Positions 1 through 6,318 of a DNA stretch of 7,328 nucleotides are shown one piece after another. Position numbers and translations under genes: made by a program. The DNA is taken from the NCBI GenBank assembly GCA_021847385.1, contig JAJZTV010000100.1, forward strand, positions 1 through 7,328. Reading direction: 5' to 3'. How positions within the stretch are numbered: position 1 is the first letter of the stretch; each line of letters starts with the position of its first letter. Source of the stretch: Pseudomonadota bacterium (GTDB taxonomy: Bacteria > Pseudomonadota > Gammaproteobacteria > Burkholderiales > Thiobacillaceae). The notes beneath the pieces were generated by a model. It was given only the letters and a program-made list of their open reading frames with translations, did no database searches and was not told where the DNA came from.

Positions 1-380
1 ACCAGCAGATAGTTGCGGTCGGTTTTAATGTCGTATCCGGCAGGGCCTTTGAGGTTGACTACCAAGCGGGTGCGGTCGCCGGCCTGCAAGACTTGCACGC
101 TGCGTACGTTGCCCTTGTCGATCTGTTCGTTGTAGCGCCCCAGGTTGCTTGCCGTGTTGGGCAAGTCGACGATGAGGCGGCTGGGATTGGCGGTGGTGAA
201 GGCTGCCGGCGTCGCGGTCAGGTCTTCCTTGAGCGTGACCTTGAGTACTTGGCTGTCATCTTGGCCTTGGCTGAGCCTGACGGCCTCGACGCTGTTGCCC
301 TCCGCCCACGCGGCCGGGCTCAGCCAAAGCAGGCAGGCGACCAGTCCTCCTAGGCAGTAGTTCCGCATGCTGTTGTTCAT
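1..380 (-). CDS. pilQ: PilQ, type IV pilus secretin (N-terminal part, runs off the window)
   Basis: PilQ forms the outer-membrane secretin ring through which the type IV pilus passes. Reading the minus strand from the ATG at 380-378 gives 126 codons that stay open to the window edge. Residues 1-26 are a Sec signal peptide: a short polar start with an Arg, a hydrophobic core, and an AWA-E cleavage site after residue 26. Residues about 30-126 look like the first AMIN domain, the peptidoglycan-binding type found at the N-terminus of PilQ, with key stretches SRLIVDLPNT and TRLVVNLKG. The start is supported by AGAGAGG at 393-387, six bases upstream; an in-frame ATG at 368 is too far from it. The gene lies 67 bp after pilP in the usual pilMNOPQ order. 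The second AMIN, the N-domains and the secretin core are outside the window. Identity is firm from order plus domain; completeness cannot be judged. Confidence 0.93.
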   Translation of the reverse strand, partial: MNNSMRNYCLGGLVACLLWLSPAAWAEGNSVEAVRLSQGQDDSQVLKVTLKEDLTATPAAFTTANPSRLIVDLPNTASNLGRYNEQIDKGNVRSVQVLQAGDRTRLVVNLKGPAGYDIKTDRNYLL

Positions 381-447
381 GGTGCGCCTCTCTTCGGTTC
401 TCGATCCGCCGTTATCCATATCGGCCACGATCGCTCGGTGCTTAGTT

Positions 448-990
448 TTAATTCGACCATTTTCCGCTCGGGTCGCGCTTCATCTCGCGAATATCCGCAT
501 CTTGCGGTTTGTTGAGCTCGGTGACGACCTCCTTCCACTTGCCTGGGGCCGCCACGATACGTTCCTTGATCTTTACGCCCTTGTAGGAGATTTCGGTCAC
601 CACGCCGCCGTTTTGTCCGACGCGATCGCCGATTTTGGCCGCGAGCAGCCGATTGTCGGGTGTCGCAAGCAAGGCCTGCATGACGCCGTTTCGCTCGATC
701 ACGCCGGCGACGTGCAAACTGTCGAGGGTATAGTCTTCCAGTGTGCCGCGCGACCGAGTGCTGTCCGCTTGCGTGGCACCTTGGGCGGAGTGGAGCGTGA
801 ACGGGTCGGAGACTTGTTCGGGCTGGAACACGAAGGTGTCGTGCGGTTGCGGTGCCGGCAGGGGTTCGACCTTGGGCGCGTTTTTCTTGCCGGCCTCGTC
901 CATGAATTGACGCAGGTCGTCGAGGCCATCCGAACTACCGCAGCCGGCGGCCAACCCGGCGACGAAGAGGACGAGCCAGGTGCGCCTCAT
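448..990 (-). CDS. pilP: PilP, type IV pilus inner-membrane lipoprotein
   Basis: PilP is the periplasmic lipoprotein that joins the PilN/PilO inner-membrane pair to the PilQ secretin. The 180-residue product starts with a short basic segment (MRRT), a hydrophobic stretch and a lipobox, LAAGC, with the acylated Cys at residue 17. The residue after Cys is Gly. Residues about 20-85 are a polar, Pro/Gln-rich linker, expected to be disordered and to contact PilN/PilO. Residues about 85-165 form the compact beta domain seen in PilP, including LDSLHVAGVI, a repeated G-D-R-V-G-Q-N-G-G turn and the VKIKERIV strand. Length is normal for the family. The ATG overlaps the pilO stop by 4 bp (ATGA), and a strong GGGGGG Shine-Dalgarno lies about six bases upstream inside pilO, so translation is probably coupled. 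It is followed by a 67-bp gap before pilQ. Confidence 0.96.
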   Translation of the reverse strand: MRRTWLVLFVAGLAAGCGSSDGLDDLRQFMDEAGKKNAPKVEPLPAPQPHDTFVFQPEQVSDPFTLHSAQGATQADSTRSRGTLEDYTLDSLHVAGVIERNGVMQALLATPDNRLLAAKIGDRVGQNGGVVTEISYKGVKIKERIVAAPGKWKEVVTELNKPQDADIREMKRDPSGKWSN

Positions 991-1616
991 TTCTTGCCCC
1001 CCTGCTTGGCGGCGGCACTCTCGGATTCATCCAGGTAACGATAGGTCCTCAGCGTCGCATCCATGCTAAGCATGGGCGGCTTAGCACCCGGTACGAAGTT
1101 GAGATCATGCACTGTGACGATGCGCGGCAAGGCGGCGACATCGCTGATGAAGCTGGTGATTTCATGGTAGCTGCCGTTGACCCTGATCGCGACCGGCAGC
1201 GTGGCGTAATAATCCGCAAAGCTGGTCTGGCCGGGGCGGAATAGTTCGAAATTGAGGCCGCGGCCGAGCCCGGCTTGGTTGATGTCGGTCAGCAGCGCGT
1301 CGATTTCGGCCTTGCTCGGCAGCTGCTTCAACATGGCGGACAGCGCCAGTTCGGTCTCTTCGAGCTGCTTGCGATACAAATCCAGATTACGGGTTTCGCC
1401 GACCTTGGTGCTGTAGGTGTTGCGCAGATTGGCCTCCTCGGCCTGGAGCGCGTCGAGTGCGGCGATCTGGTCGGATAGATGGAAGTAATAGCCGGCAGCG
1501 ACGATGAGCGCGAACAGGATGGCCAGTACGATGCCTTTGGCCGCAGCCGGCGCGTTGGCCAAATCCTTCAGGTTCAGGTCGCTCAAGTCGATGTTGTTCA
1601 GATCGGAGAGTGCCAT
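987..1616 (-). CDS. pilO: PilO, type IV pilus inner-membrane alignment protein
   Basis: PilO pairs with PilN in the inner membrane and links the cytoplasmic PilM/motor side to periplasmic PilP. The 209-residue protein has a short cytoplasmic N-terminus rich in L-D-L-x repeats (NIDLSDLNLKDL, about residues 8-19), one membrane helix at about 28-46, a heptad-like helical region at about 47-95, and a mixed alpha/beta periplasmic domain from about 100 to 190. That last part fits the ferredoxin-like fold known for PilO and contains the typical FELFRPG and ADYYATLPVAIRVNGSYH stretches. A short charged tail ends in KQGGKK. The ATG at 1616 lies two bases after the pilN stop, with an AAGGGGA ribosome binding site within the pilN end, and its TGA overlaps the pilP ATG. 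Length and order fit the family; no defect is seen. Confidence 0.96.
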   Translation of the reverse strand: MALSDLNNIDLSDLNLKDLANAPAAAKGIVLAILFALIVAAGYYFHLSDQIAALDALQAEEANLRNTYSTKVGETRNLDLYRKQLEETELALSAMLKQLPSKAEIDALLTDINQAGLGRGLNFELFRPGQTSFADYYATLPVAIRVNGSYHEITSFISDVAALPRIVTVHDLNFVPGAKPPMLSMDATLRTYRYLDESESAAAKQGGKK

Positions 1617-1618
1617 GA

Positions 1619-2194
1619 TCAGGGTGTCCCCTTCCCGGGAGTGGCGTTCGGATCGCTGACGCCGACGGTCAACGAGAAGTCATTGCTGCGCGTGTTGTTG
1701 AGGGTGGCCGCTTTGACCTCGACCAGCACTGGATTTTCGAACCAGGCGGAGTCCTCCAGATTGCGCATATAGGTGGACACCAGCGCGCTGGATTGGGCAT
1801 AACCCTGGATCGAAACGGTCTTGTCGGTCACCTTCAAGGCGCGCAGGAACAAGCCTTCCGGCAGGCGCCGGGCCAGCTCGTCCAGCATGTGCACCGGTAC
1901 CGTGCGATCGGTCTGCAAGGACTCGACCGCCTTTTTGCGCGCAAGCAGCGCCTGGAGTTTTTCCTTGAGCGTTTTGATATCGGCCAGTTTCTTATCCAGG
2001 CCGTTGATCTCTTGGCGCAGGAATTCGTTGCGCTGTGTCTGTCGGGCTTGCTCGCCGGCGATGTAGAGATGGGTGCCGAAGACCGCGACGACGGCCAGCG
2101 CGGCGACGGCGCCGAGCAGGCCATAGAACTGCCGAGCCTGACGCTCGCGCTTGAGTTGCCGGTGCGGCAATAGGTTGATGCGAATGGCCGTCAT
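1619..2194 (-). CDS. pilN: PilN, type IV pilus inner-membrane protein that binds PilM
   Basis: PilN is a bitopic inner-membrane protein whose cytoplasmic N-terminal peptide docks on PilM and whose periplasmic part dimerises with PilO. The 191-residue product begins with the family hallmark INLLPHR (residues 6-12), the PilM-docking motif, followed by a basic patch. One membrane helix spans about residues 23-46. Residues about 48-95 are strongly helical with heptad character and many Lys/Glu/Leu residues, a probable coiled coil. Residues about 100-182 form the periplasmic alpha/beta domain (LPEGLFLRALKV, then VSIQGYAQS). The ATG overlaps the pilM stop by 4 bp, and a GGAGG within the pilM end lies about 11 bases upstream. 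The C-terminal tail is short and Gly/Pro-rich. Motif, topology and position agree. Confidence 0.96.
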   Translation of the reverse strand: MTAIRINLLPHRQLKRERQARQFYGLLGAVAALAVVAVFGTHLYIAGEQARQTQRNEFLRQEINGLDKKLADIKTLKEKLQALLARKKAVESLQTDRTVPVHMLDELARRLPEGLFLRALKVTDKTVSIQGYAQSSALVSTYMRNLEDSAWFENPVLVEVKAATLNNTRSNDFSLTVGVSDPNATPGKGTP

Positions 2195-3267
2195 GTCCCG
2201 TCGAACCTCCGCATGGCCAGGCCGCAGGCGACGAATAGCAGCGGCGCGTCGTTATGCAATTTTTGTGGGCTTTCCCGGTTCGACAAGGCCATGCGCGCGA
2301 ATGGGTTGGCCGCGATCACATTGGATTGCGTACGGCTGCGCACGGCGGCATCCATGCCTGGCAGCAAGGCGCAGCCGCCGCACAACAGGATATGGTCGAC
2401 GTTTTGGTAGGGGGTCGAGGAATAGCACAGTTGTAGGGAACGCACGATCTCTTGCGCGGCAGAATCCAGGAAGCCGGGCAGTACTTCAGTCTTGTAGCGT
2501 TCGGGCAGTTGGCCGGTGCGCTTGGCATCCTCGGCCTCTTCCAGCGAGACATCGAAGCGGCGGGCGATTTCCTGGGTCAGGATTTGGCCGCCGAAGCTGT
2601 GGGTGCGCTGGAATATAGCTTGATTGCTATGCAGGATATTGATGTGGGTCGAGTTGGCCCCGATGTCGACAATAGCCACCGTGAGTTTTTTTCCACCGTT
2701 GGGCAATTGATTGACCAATTGCGTGTAGGCGGTCAGCGCGGCGAGGTTGTCGACATCCATGATCACCGTCTTGAGGCCGACCGCTTCGGCGATGGCGACC
2801 CGTTCATCGACCCGCTCGCGTCGGGAAATGACGACCAGGGCTTCGTTGTCCGCCGGGCTTTTGGGCGAGGGGCCCAATATCTGATAGTCCAGGCTGATCT
2901 CGTCGACCGGGAAAGAGGCCATTTGATGGGCCTCGGCCGTGATCTGGGCCTCGATATCGTTTTCGCCGGCTTTGCTGGGTACCAGGATTTTCTTGGAGAT
3001 GATAGCCGACGCCGGCAAGGCCAGCGCGATATTGCGCGTTCGGCTGTCGAGCGCCCGCCAAGCCTCGCCCATGGCAGCGGTGACAGCCTCGGGTTTGTTG
3101 ATCTTGCCTTCGGCGACTGCGTCCTTGGGAAGCTGGGCGATGGCGTGGCGCTCGACGCGATAGCTGCCCTTGCCGACCTCGGCCAGCTCGAGCATTTTTA
3201 CGGCCGATGAGCTAATATCGACCCCGATTAAGGGCGAATTTCCAGCGTTAAGCCAAGCAAATCGCAA
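2191..3267 (-). CDS. pilM: PilM, actin-like ATP-binding type IV pilus assembly protein
   Basis: PilM is the cytoplasmic FtsA/actin-like protein that binds the PilN N-terminus and connects the pilus alignment complex to the motor ATPases. The 358-residue product shows the actin-family nucleotide site: phosphate-1 loop GVDISSSAVK (15-24, Asp17), phosphate-2 loop VDIGANSTH (200-208, Asp201, Gly203) and adenosine loop LLCGGCALLPG (294-304). The SHS2-like 1C region (about 85-175) includes the FPVDEISLDY stretch typical of PilM. No membrane segment is seen. The start codon is TTG at 3267-3265, translated as Met; it is chosen because AAAGGA lies six bases upstream, no in-frame ATG exists near it upstream, and the first internal Met (residue 25) would remove the phosphate-1 loop. 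It is the first gene of the operon and faces mrcA across a 157-bp intergenic region. Length is normal. Confidence 0.96.
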   Translation of the reverse strand: MRFAWLNAGNSPLIGVDISSSAVKMLELAEVGKGSYRVERHAIAQLPKDAVAEGKINKPEAVTAAMGEAWRALDSRTRNIALALPASAIISKKILVPSKAGENDIEAQITAEAHQMASFPVDEISLDYQILGPSPKSPADNEALVVISRRERVDERVAIAEAVGLKTVIMDVDNLAALTAYTQLVNQLPNGGKKLTVAIVDIGANSTHINILHSNQAIFQRTHSFGGQILTQEIARRFDVSLEEAEDAKRTGQLPERYKTEVLPGFLDSAAQEIVRSLQLCYSSTPYQNVDHILLCGGCALLPGMDAAVRSRTQSNVIAANPFARMALSNRESPQKLHNDAPLLFVACGLAMRRFDGT

Positions 3268-3278
3268 GGACGGTCCTT
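3265..3278 (-). promoter_or_regulatory. Inverted repeat pairing the pilM Shine-Dalgarno with its TTG start
   Basis: On the pilM messenger strand, AAGGA (3278-3274, the Shine-Dalgarno core) is followed by CCG and then UCCUU (3270-3266). The last two bases of UCCUU are the first two of the UUG start codon. This gives a possible five-pair stem with a three-base loop that would hide both initiation signals. The pairing is seen directly. A regulatory role is inference: the stem is short, and the complementarity may be a chance effect of an SD lying close to a TCCTT. Confidence 0.35.
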
Positions 3279-3424
3279 TCGGTTGTCGATCCAGTGACGG
3301 TGCGTTTCTTAATAAAACACCTTAAGTACTAGCGACAACATATACTCGATACGATGATTTTTCTAGCCCCACCTCAACTGCCTTATGTGGCGGAATGGCC
3401 CGCGATGTACGGATGCAACAATAA
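3268..3424. promoter_or_regulatory. Divergent pilM / mrcA promoter region
   Basis: This 157-bp gap separates the two divergent units and must carry at least one promoter for each unless they are read from elsewhere. Its pilM-proximal half is clearly richer in A/T than the flanking genes. For mrcA, TATACT at 3341-3346 matches the sigma-70 minus-10 consensus at five of six bases, but no good minus-35 sits 16-18 bases upstream; it would give a leader of about 70 bases. For pilM, TTGTCG (minus strand, 3338-3333) could serve as a minus-35 with a weak TATTAA (3314-3309) at 18-bp spacing. The adjoining palindromes CTTAAG and AGTACT (3321-3330, sharing AG) lie between these elements and could be an operator, though such short palindromes are weak evidence. 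No terminator hairpin was seen. Confidence 0.4.
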
Positions 3425-3428
3425 ATGA
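3395..3428 (+). other. Overlapping leader mini-ORFs ahead of mrcA
   Basis: Two very short reading frames end at the mrcA start. One, ATG 3395 to TAA 3422-3424 (nine codons, MARDVRMQQ), is in the mrcA frame and stops on the base before the mrcA ATG. The other, ATG 3405 to TGA 3426-3428 (seven codons, MYGCNNK), stops within the mrcA ATGATG start. Neither has a convincing Shine-Dalgarno. Because mrcA also lacks one, re-initiation by a ribosome finishing a leader frame is possible. The frames are seen in the sequence; their translation is not shown and they may be accidental. Confidence 0.2.
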
Positions 3429-5686
3429 TGCGCTTTTCCTGGAAGGTTTTACTGGCTGGCGTCGTCGGTCTGGCGCTCGGAACGGCCGCTTTGCTGCTGT
3501 TGGCCGTGGCCTTGATCTACCCTAGCCTGCCCAGCTTGGAGGCCCTGACCGACTATCGGCCGAAGATGCCGCTGCGCATTTATTCGGAAGATGGCGTGCT
3601 GATCGGCGAATTCGGTGAGGAACGCCGGGCCGTGATGCATATCGACAAGGTGCCGGAGGTGCTGCGCCAAGCGGTGTTGGCGGCCGAGGACGAGCGCTTT
3701 TACAGCCATGGCGGCATCGATACGCTGGGTATTCTCCGGGCGGCGGTGGCCAATTTGGTTTCGGGCGAGGTGCGCGAGGGGGCTTCGACCATCACGATGC
3801 AGGTGGCGCGCAATTTCTTCCTTAGCTCCGAGCGGTCGTTCCGGCGCAAGATCAACGAGGCCTTGCTGGCGATCAAGATCGAGCATCAGTTGTCGAAGGA
3901 CGAGATTCTCGGGCTTTATCTGAACCAGATTTATCTGGGCCAGCGGGCCTATGGCTTTGCCGCAGCTGCCCGCATCTACTTCGGCAAGCCCGTGGACAAG
4001 CTCACGGTGGCCGAGGCGGCGATGCTGGCGGGCTTGCCCAAGGCGCCATCCGCTTATAACCCGGTGGTCAACCCGGCGCGAGCAAAAGTCCGTCAGCTCT
4101 ATGTCTTGGGCCGGATGCGGAGCCTGGGCTTCATCGACGAGAAGACCTACGAATCGGCCAAGGCACAGCGCCTGGCGGTGCATTATTCGCCACAGAGCTT
4201 CGAGGCCGTGTCCGACCACCTGGCGGAGATGGTGCGCCAATACATGCATAAACGCTATGGCGATCAAATTTACGTCAGCGGCATGAAGGTCTACACGACG
4301 TTACGGGCCAAGGAGCAACGCGCGGCGGTCGAAGCGGTGCGGCTGGGCTTGGTCGAATTCAATCGGCGCCATGGTTATACCGGACCGGAAGGTCAGCTCA
4401 AGCTGCCGAAGGGGGGCGAGGAGCGCGACAAGGTCATTTTCGATGCGCTAGCGGATCGTGCCGAAGTGAATGGGCTCTTGCCGGCGGTGGTGTTGGATGT
4501 GGGCAAGGAGGCAATCCGCGTCCGTCTGCGCGATGGCGAGGACGTGGAATTGGGGGCCAGCGAAGTCAAGTTCGCGCATGGCGCGATTGCAGCCAAGAAA
4601 CTCGCGCCGGGCGCGATCGTCCGCGTCGTGCGCATGAGTTCGAATCAGCCATGGCAGTTGACCTATCTGCCGCAGGCCGAGGCGGCCCTGGTGGCATTGT
4701 CGCCCAATGACGGTGCGATTCGGGCCCTGGTCGGCGGCTTCGATTTTGCGCGCAATCAGTACAACCATGTCGTGCAGGCGTGGCGGCAACCCGGCTCCAG
4801 CTTCAAGCCCTTTGTGTATTCGGCTGCGCTGGAGAAGGGCATTACCCCGGCCACGATTTTCGACGATGCGCCGATCACGGTCGATCCAGCCCTGACCGGC
4901 GGTGAGCAGTGGGATCCGAAGAACTATGACGGCATAATGGATGGACCGATCACGATGCGTACAGCCTTGTACAAATCGAAGAACCTGGTTTCGATCCGTG
5001 TCTTGCAGGCGGCCGGGCTTGAGTTCACGCGCGAGTATGCGGCCAAGTTCGGGTTCGATATCGACCGTTTGCCGCCCTATTTCACCATGGCCCTTGGCGC
5101 TAGCGAGGTCACGCCACTGCAGATGGTTTCGGCCTATGCGGTGTTCGCCAGCGGCGGCCACCAGATCAAGCCCTATTTCCTGCGGCGGGTGACCGACAAG
5201 GACGGCCATGTGCTGGAAGACTATCAGGGGGTCCCGGCGAATACGACGCCCTTTGTCGTCGATCCACGCAATGTCTTCATCATGACCACCCTGATGCAGG
5301 ACGTGGTCCGGCGCGGCACGGCCACGGCGGCGCTCAAGCTGGGGCGCTCCGATCTGGCGGGTAAGACCGGTACCACCAGCGATTACCGCGATGCCTGGTT
5401 CTCCGGCTTCAACCCCAATCGTGTCGCCGTCGCCTGGGTCGGCTACGACCAGCCGCGTCCACTGGGCCGAGGCGAGACTGGTGGGGTTGCGGCACTGCCG
5501 ATTTGGATGCATTACATGGAAGAGGCCCTGCGTGGTCAGCCGGATGGGGCTTACACCATGCCGGACGGCGTGCTGCCAATCCGGGTCGATCCGAAGACCG
5601 GCGTGCCGGATCCGAATGGCAGCGTCGAATATTTCCTGCAGGAATTCGCCCCGGGCACAACCGGGCCCGATCGGGTGTCACCTTGA
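3425..5686 (+). CDS. mrcA: Penicillin-binding protein 1A, bifunctional peptidoglycan glycosyltransferase/transpeptidase
   Basis: PBP1A polymerises lipid II into glycan strands and cross-links the stem peptides at the periplasmic face of the inner membrane. The 753-residue protein has an N-terminal membrane anchor (about 8-32). The GT51 glycosyltransferase follows, with AAEDERFYSHGG (catalytic Glu88), GASTITMQ (119-126), RKINE (141-145, second Glu145) and KDEILGLYLNQIYLG (from 158). Residues about 310-415 form the OB-like insert typical of PBP1A. The transpeptidase domain has SSFK (458-461, nucleophile Ser458), SKN (518-520) and KTGT (647-650). All catalytic motifs are intact. An in-frame TAA at 3422-3424 fixes ATG 3425 (or the adjacent ATG 3428) as the furthest possible start. 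No strong ribosome binding site is visible, only GGA at 3411. Placement opposite pilMNOPQ is a known proteobacterial arrangement, and the gene leads the plus-strand unit. Confidence 0.97.
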   Translation: MMRFSWKVLLAGVVGLALGTAALLLLAVALIYPSLPSLEALTDYRPKMPLRIYSEDGVLIGEFGEERRAVMHIDKVPEVLRQAVLAAEDERFYSHGGIDTLGILRAAVANLVSGEVREGASTITMQVARNFFLSSERSFRRKINEALLAIKIEHQLSKDEILGLYLNQIYLGQRAYGFAAAARIYFGKPVDKLTVAEAAMLAGLPKAPSAYNPVVNPARAKVRQLYVLGRMRSLGFIDEKTYESAKAQRLAVHYSPQSFEAVSDHLAEMVRQYMHKRYGDQIYVSGMKVYTTLRAKEQRAAVEAVRLGLVEFNRRHGYTGPEGQLKLPKGGEERDKVIFDALADRAEVNGLLPAVVLDVGKEAIRVRLRDGEDVELGASEVKFAHGAIAAKKLAPGAIVRVVRMSSNQPWQLTYLPQAEAALVALSPNDGAIRALVGGFDFARNQYNHVVQAWRQPGSSFKPFVYSAALEKGITPATIFDDAPITVDPALTGGEQWDPKNYDGIMDGPITMRTALYKSKNLVSIRVLQAAGLEFTREYAAKFGFDIDRLPPYFTMALGASEVTPLQMVSAYAVFASGGHQIKPYFLRRVTDKDGHVLEDYQGVPANTTPFVVDPRNVFIMTTLMQDVVRRGTATAALKLGRSDLAGKTGTTSDYRDAWFSGFNPNRVAVAWVGYDQPRPLGRGETGGVAALPIWMHYMEEALRGQPDGAYTMPDGVLPIRVDPKTGVPDPNGSVEYFLQEFAPGTTGPDRVSP

Positions 5687-5709
5687 GTCGCCCATCGAGT
5701 TCTTGAACG

Positions 5710-6309
5710 ATGCCGTCTAAACCGATGTCTGCCCGACATGACCACGTTCGTTTGCGTATCGCGCAGGTGGCGGCGCAACTGATGGCCGAGCATGGCATAC
5801 GCGATTATGCGTTTGCCAAACGTAAGGCGGCCAGACAGCTTGGGGTGACCAATACGCAGACGTTGCCGAGCAACGACGAGATCGATGAGGCCTTGCGTAG
5901 CTACCACGCCTTGTATCGCCCCGATGAGCACGGCCAGATGCTGCGCGCGCAGCGCGAGCAGGCGCTATCGGTCTTGCGTGCCTTCGATCGCTTCAGCCCC
6001 TTGCTGACGGGGGCTGTGCTCGAGGGGACCGCATCCGACCATGCCCATATCGAGATCGAACTCTATGCCGATGCCAGCAAGGAATTCGAGCAGTACTTGA
6101 TCAACGAGGGTGCGTCGTTCAAGGTGGCGGACCGGAATGGCCGCCATAGCTATCTGATCTATTCCGATCCGGCCGATATCATGGTGACGGTGTTGCCATT
6201 GGCCAGCTTGCATGCCCATAGCCGTGCGCGCGCGGACGGCATCAAACGTGTGAATGCGGAACAATTGAATCGGTTGTTGGAAGAACCCGGCCAGGTTGAG
6301 CGCATCTAA
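5710..6309 (+). CDS. Conserved nucleotidyltransferase-like protein of unknown function
   Basis: I recognise this as a conserved hypothetical family of proteobacteria, but no function is established to my knowledge. The 199-residue soluble protein has two parts. Residues about 14-90 are helical and carry the best-conserved stretch, MAEHGIRDYAFAKRKAARQLG (25-45), then a TLPSNDEIDEALRSYHALY segment. Residues about 93-165 resemble a small nucleotidyltransferase core: LTGAVLEGTA (99-108) followed by HAHIEIELYAD (111-121) looks like the G-[ST] ... D-x-D strand motif of that fold. The usual Asp pair is not present: the candidates are His113/Glu115 or Glu115/Glu117. No membrane segment or signal peptide is seen. 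It begins 23 bp after mrcA without a clear ribosome binding site, so ATG 5725 (residue 6) is an alternative start. Co-transcription with mrcA and the YcgR genes is likely from spacing; the substrate is unknown. Confidence 0.75.
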   Translation: MPSKPMSARHDHVRLRIAQVAAQLMAEHGIRDYAFAKRKAARQLGVTNTQTLPSNDEIDEALRSYHALYRPDEHGQMLRAQREQALSVLRAFDRFSPLLTGAVLEGTASDHAHIEIELYADASKEFEQYLINEGASFKVADRNGRHSYLIYSDPADIMVTVLPLASLHAHSRARADGIKRVNAEQLNRLLEEPGQVERI

Positions 6310-6318
6310 TAGCCAGTT

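Noticed and set aside
367..1038. Plus-strand open frame (223 codons) opposite pilP and the pilO end
   Set aside because: It covers a lipoprotein gene with a clear lipobox and family domain on the other strand; no domain or ribosome binding site supports the antisense frame.
2452..3210. Plus-strand open frame (252 codons) opposite pilM
   Set aside because: It is antisense to a well-supported PilM; its composition is rich in Gly, Asp and Arg with no known motif, typical of a shadow frame.
4448..5512. Long minus-strand open frame (354 codons) opposite mrcA
   Set aside because: It lies wholly inside a gene with intact catalytic motifs, its translation has no recognisable domain, and long antisense frames are expected in G+C-rich genes.
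5687..5709. Terminator between mrcA and the next gene
   Set aside because: The 23-bp gap holds no G+C-rich hairpin followed by a T run; read-through is more likely.
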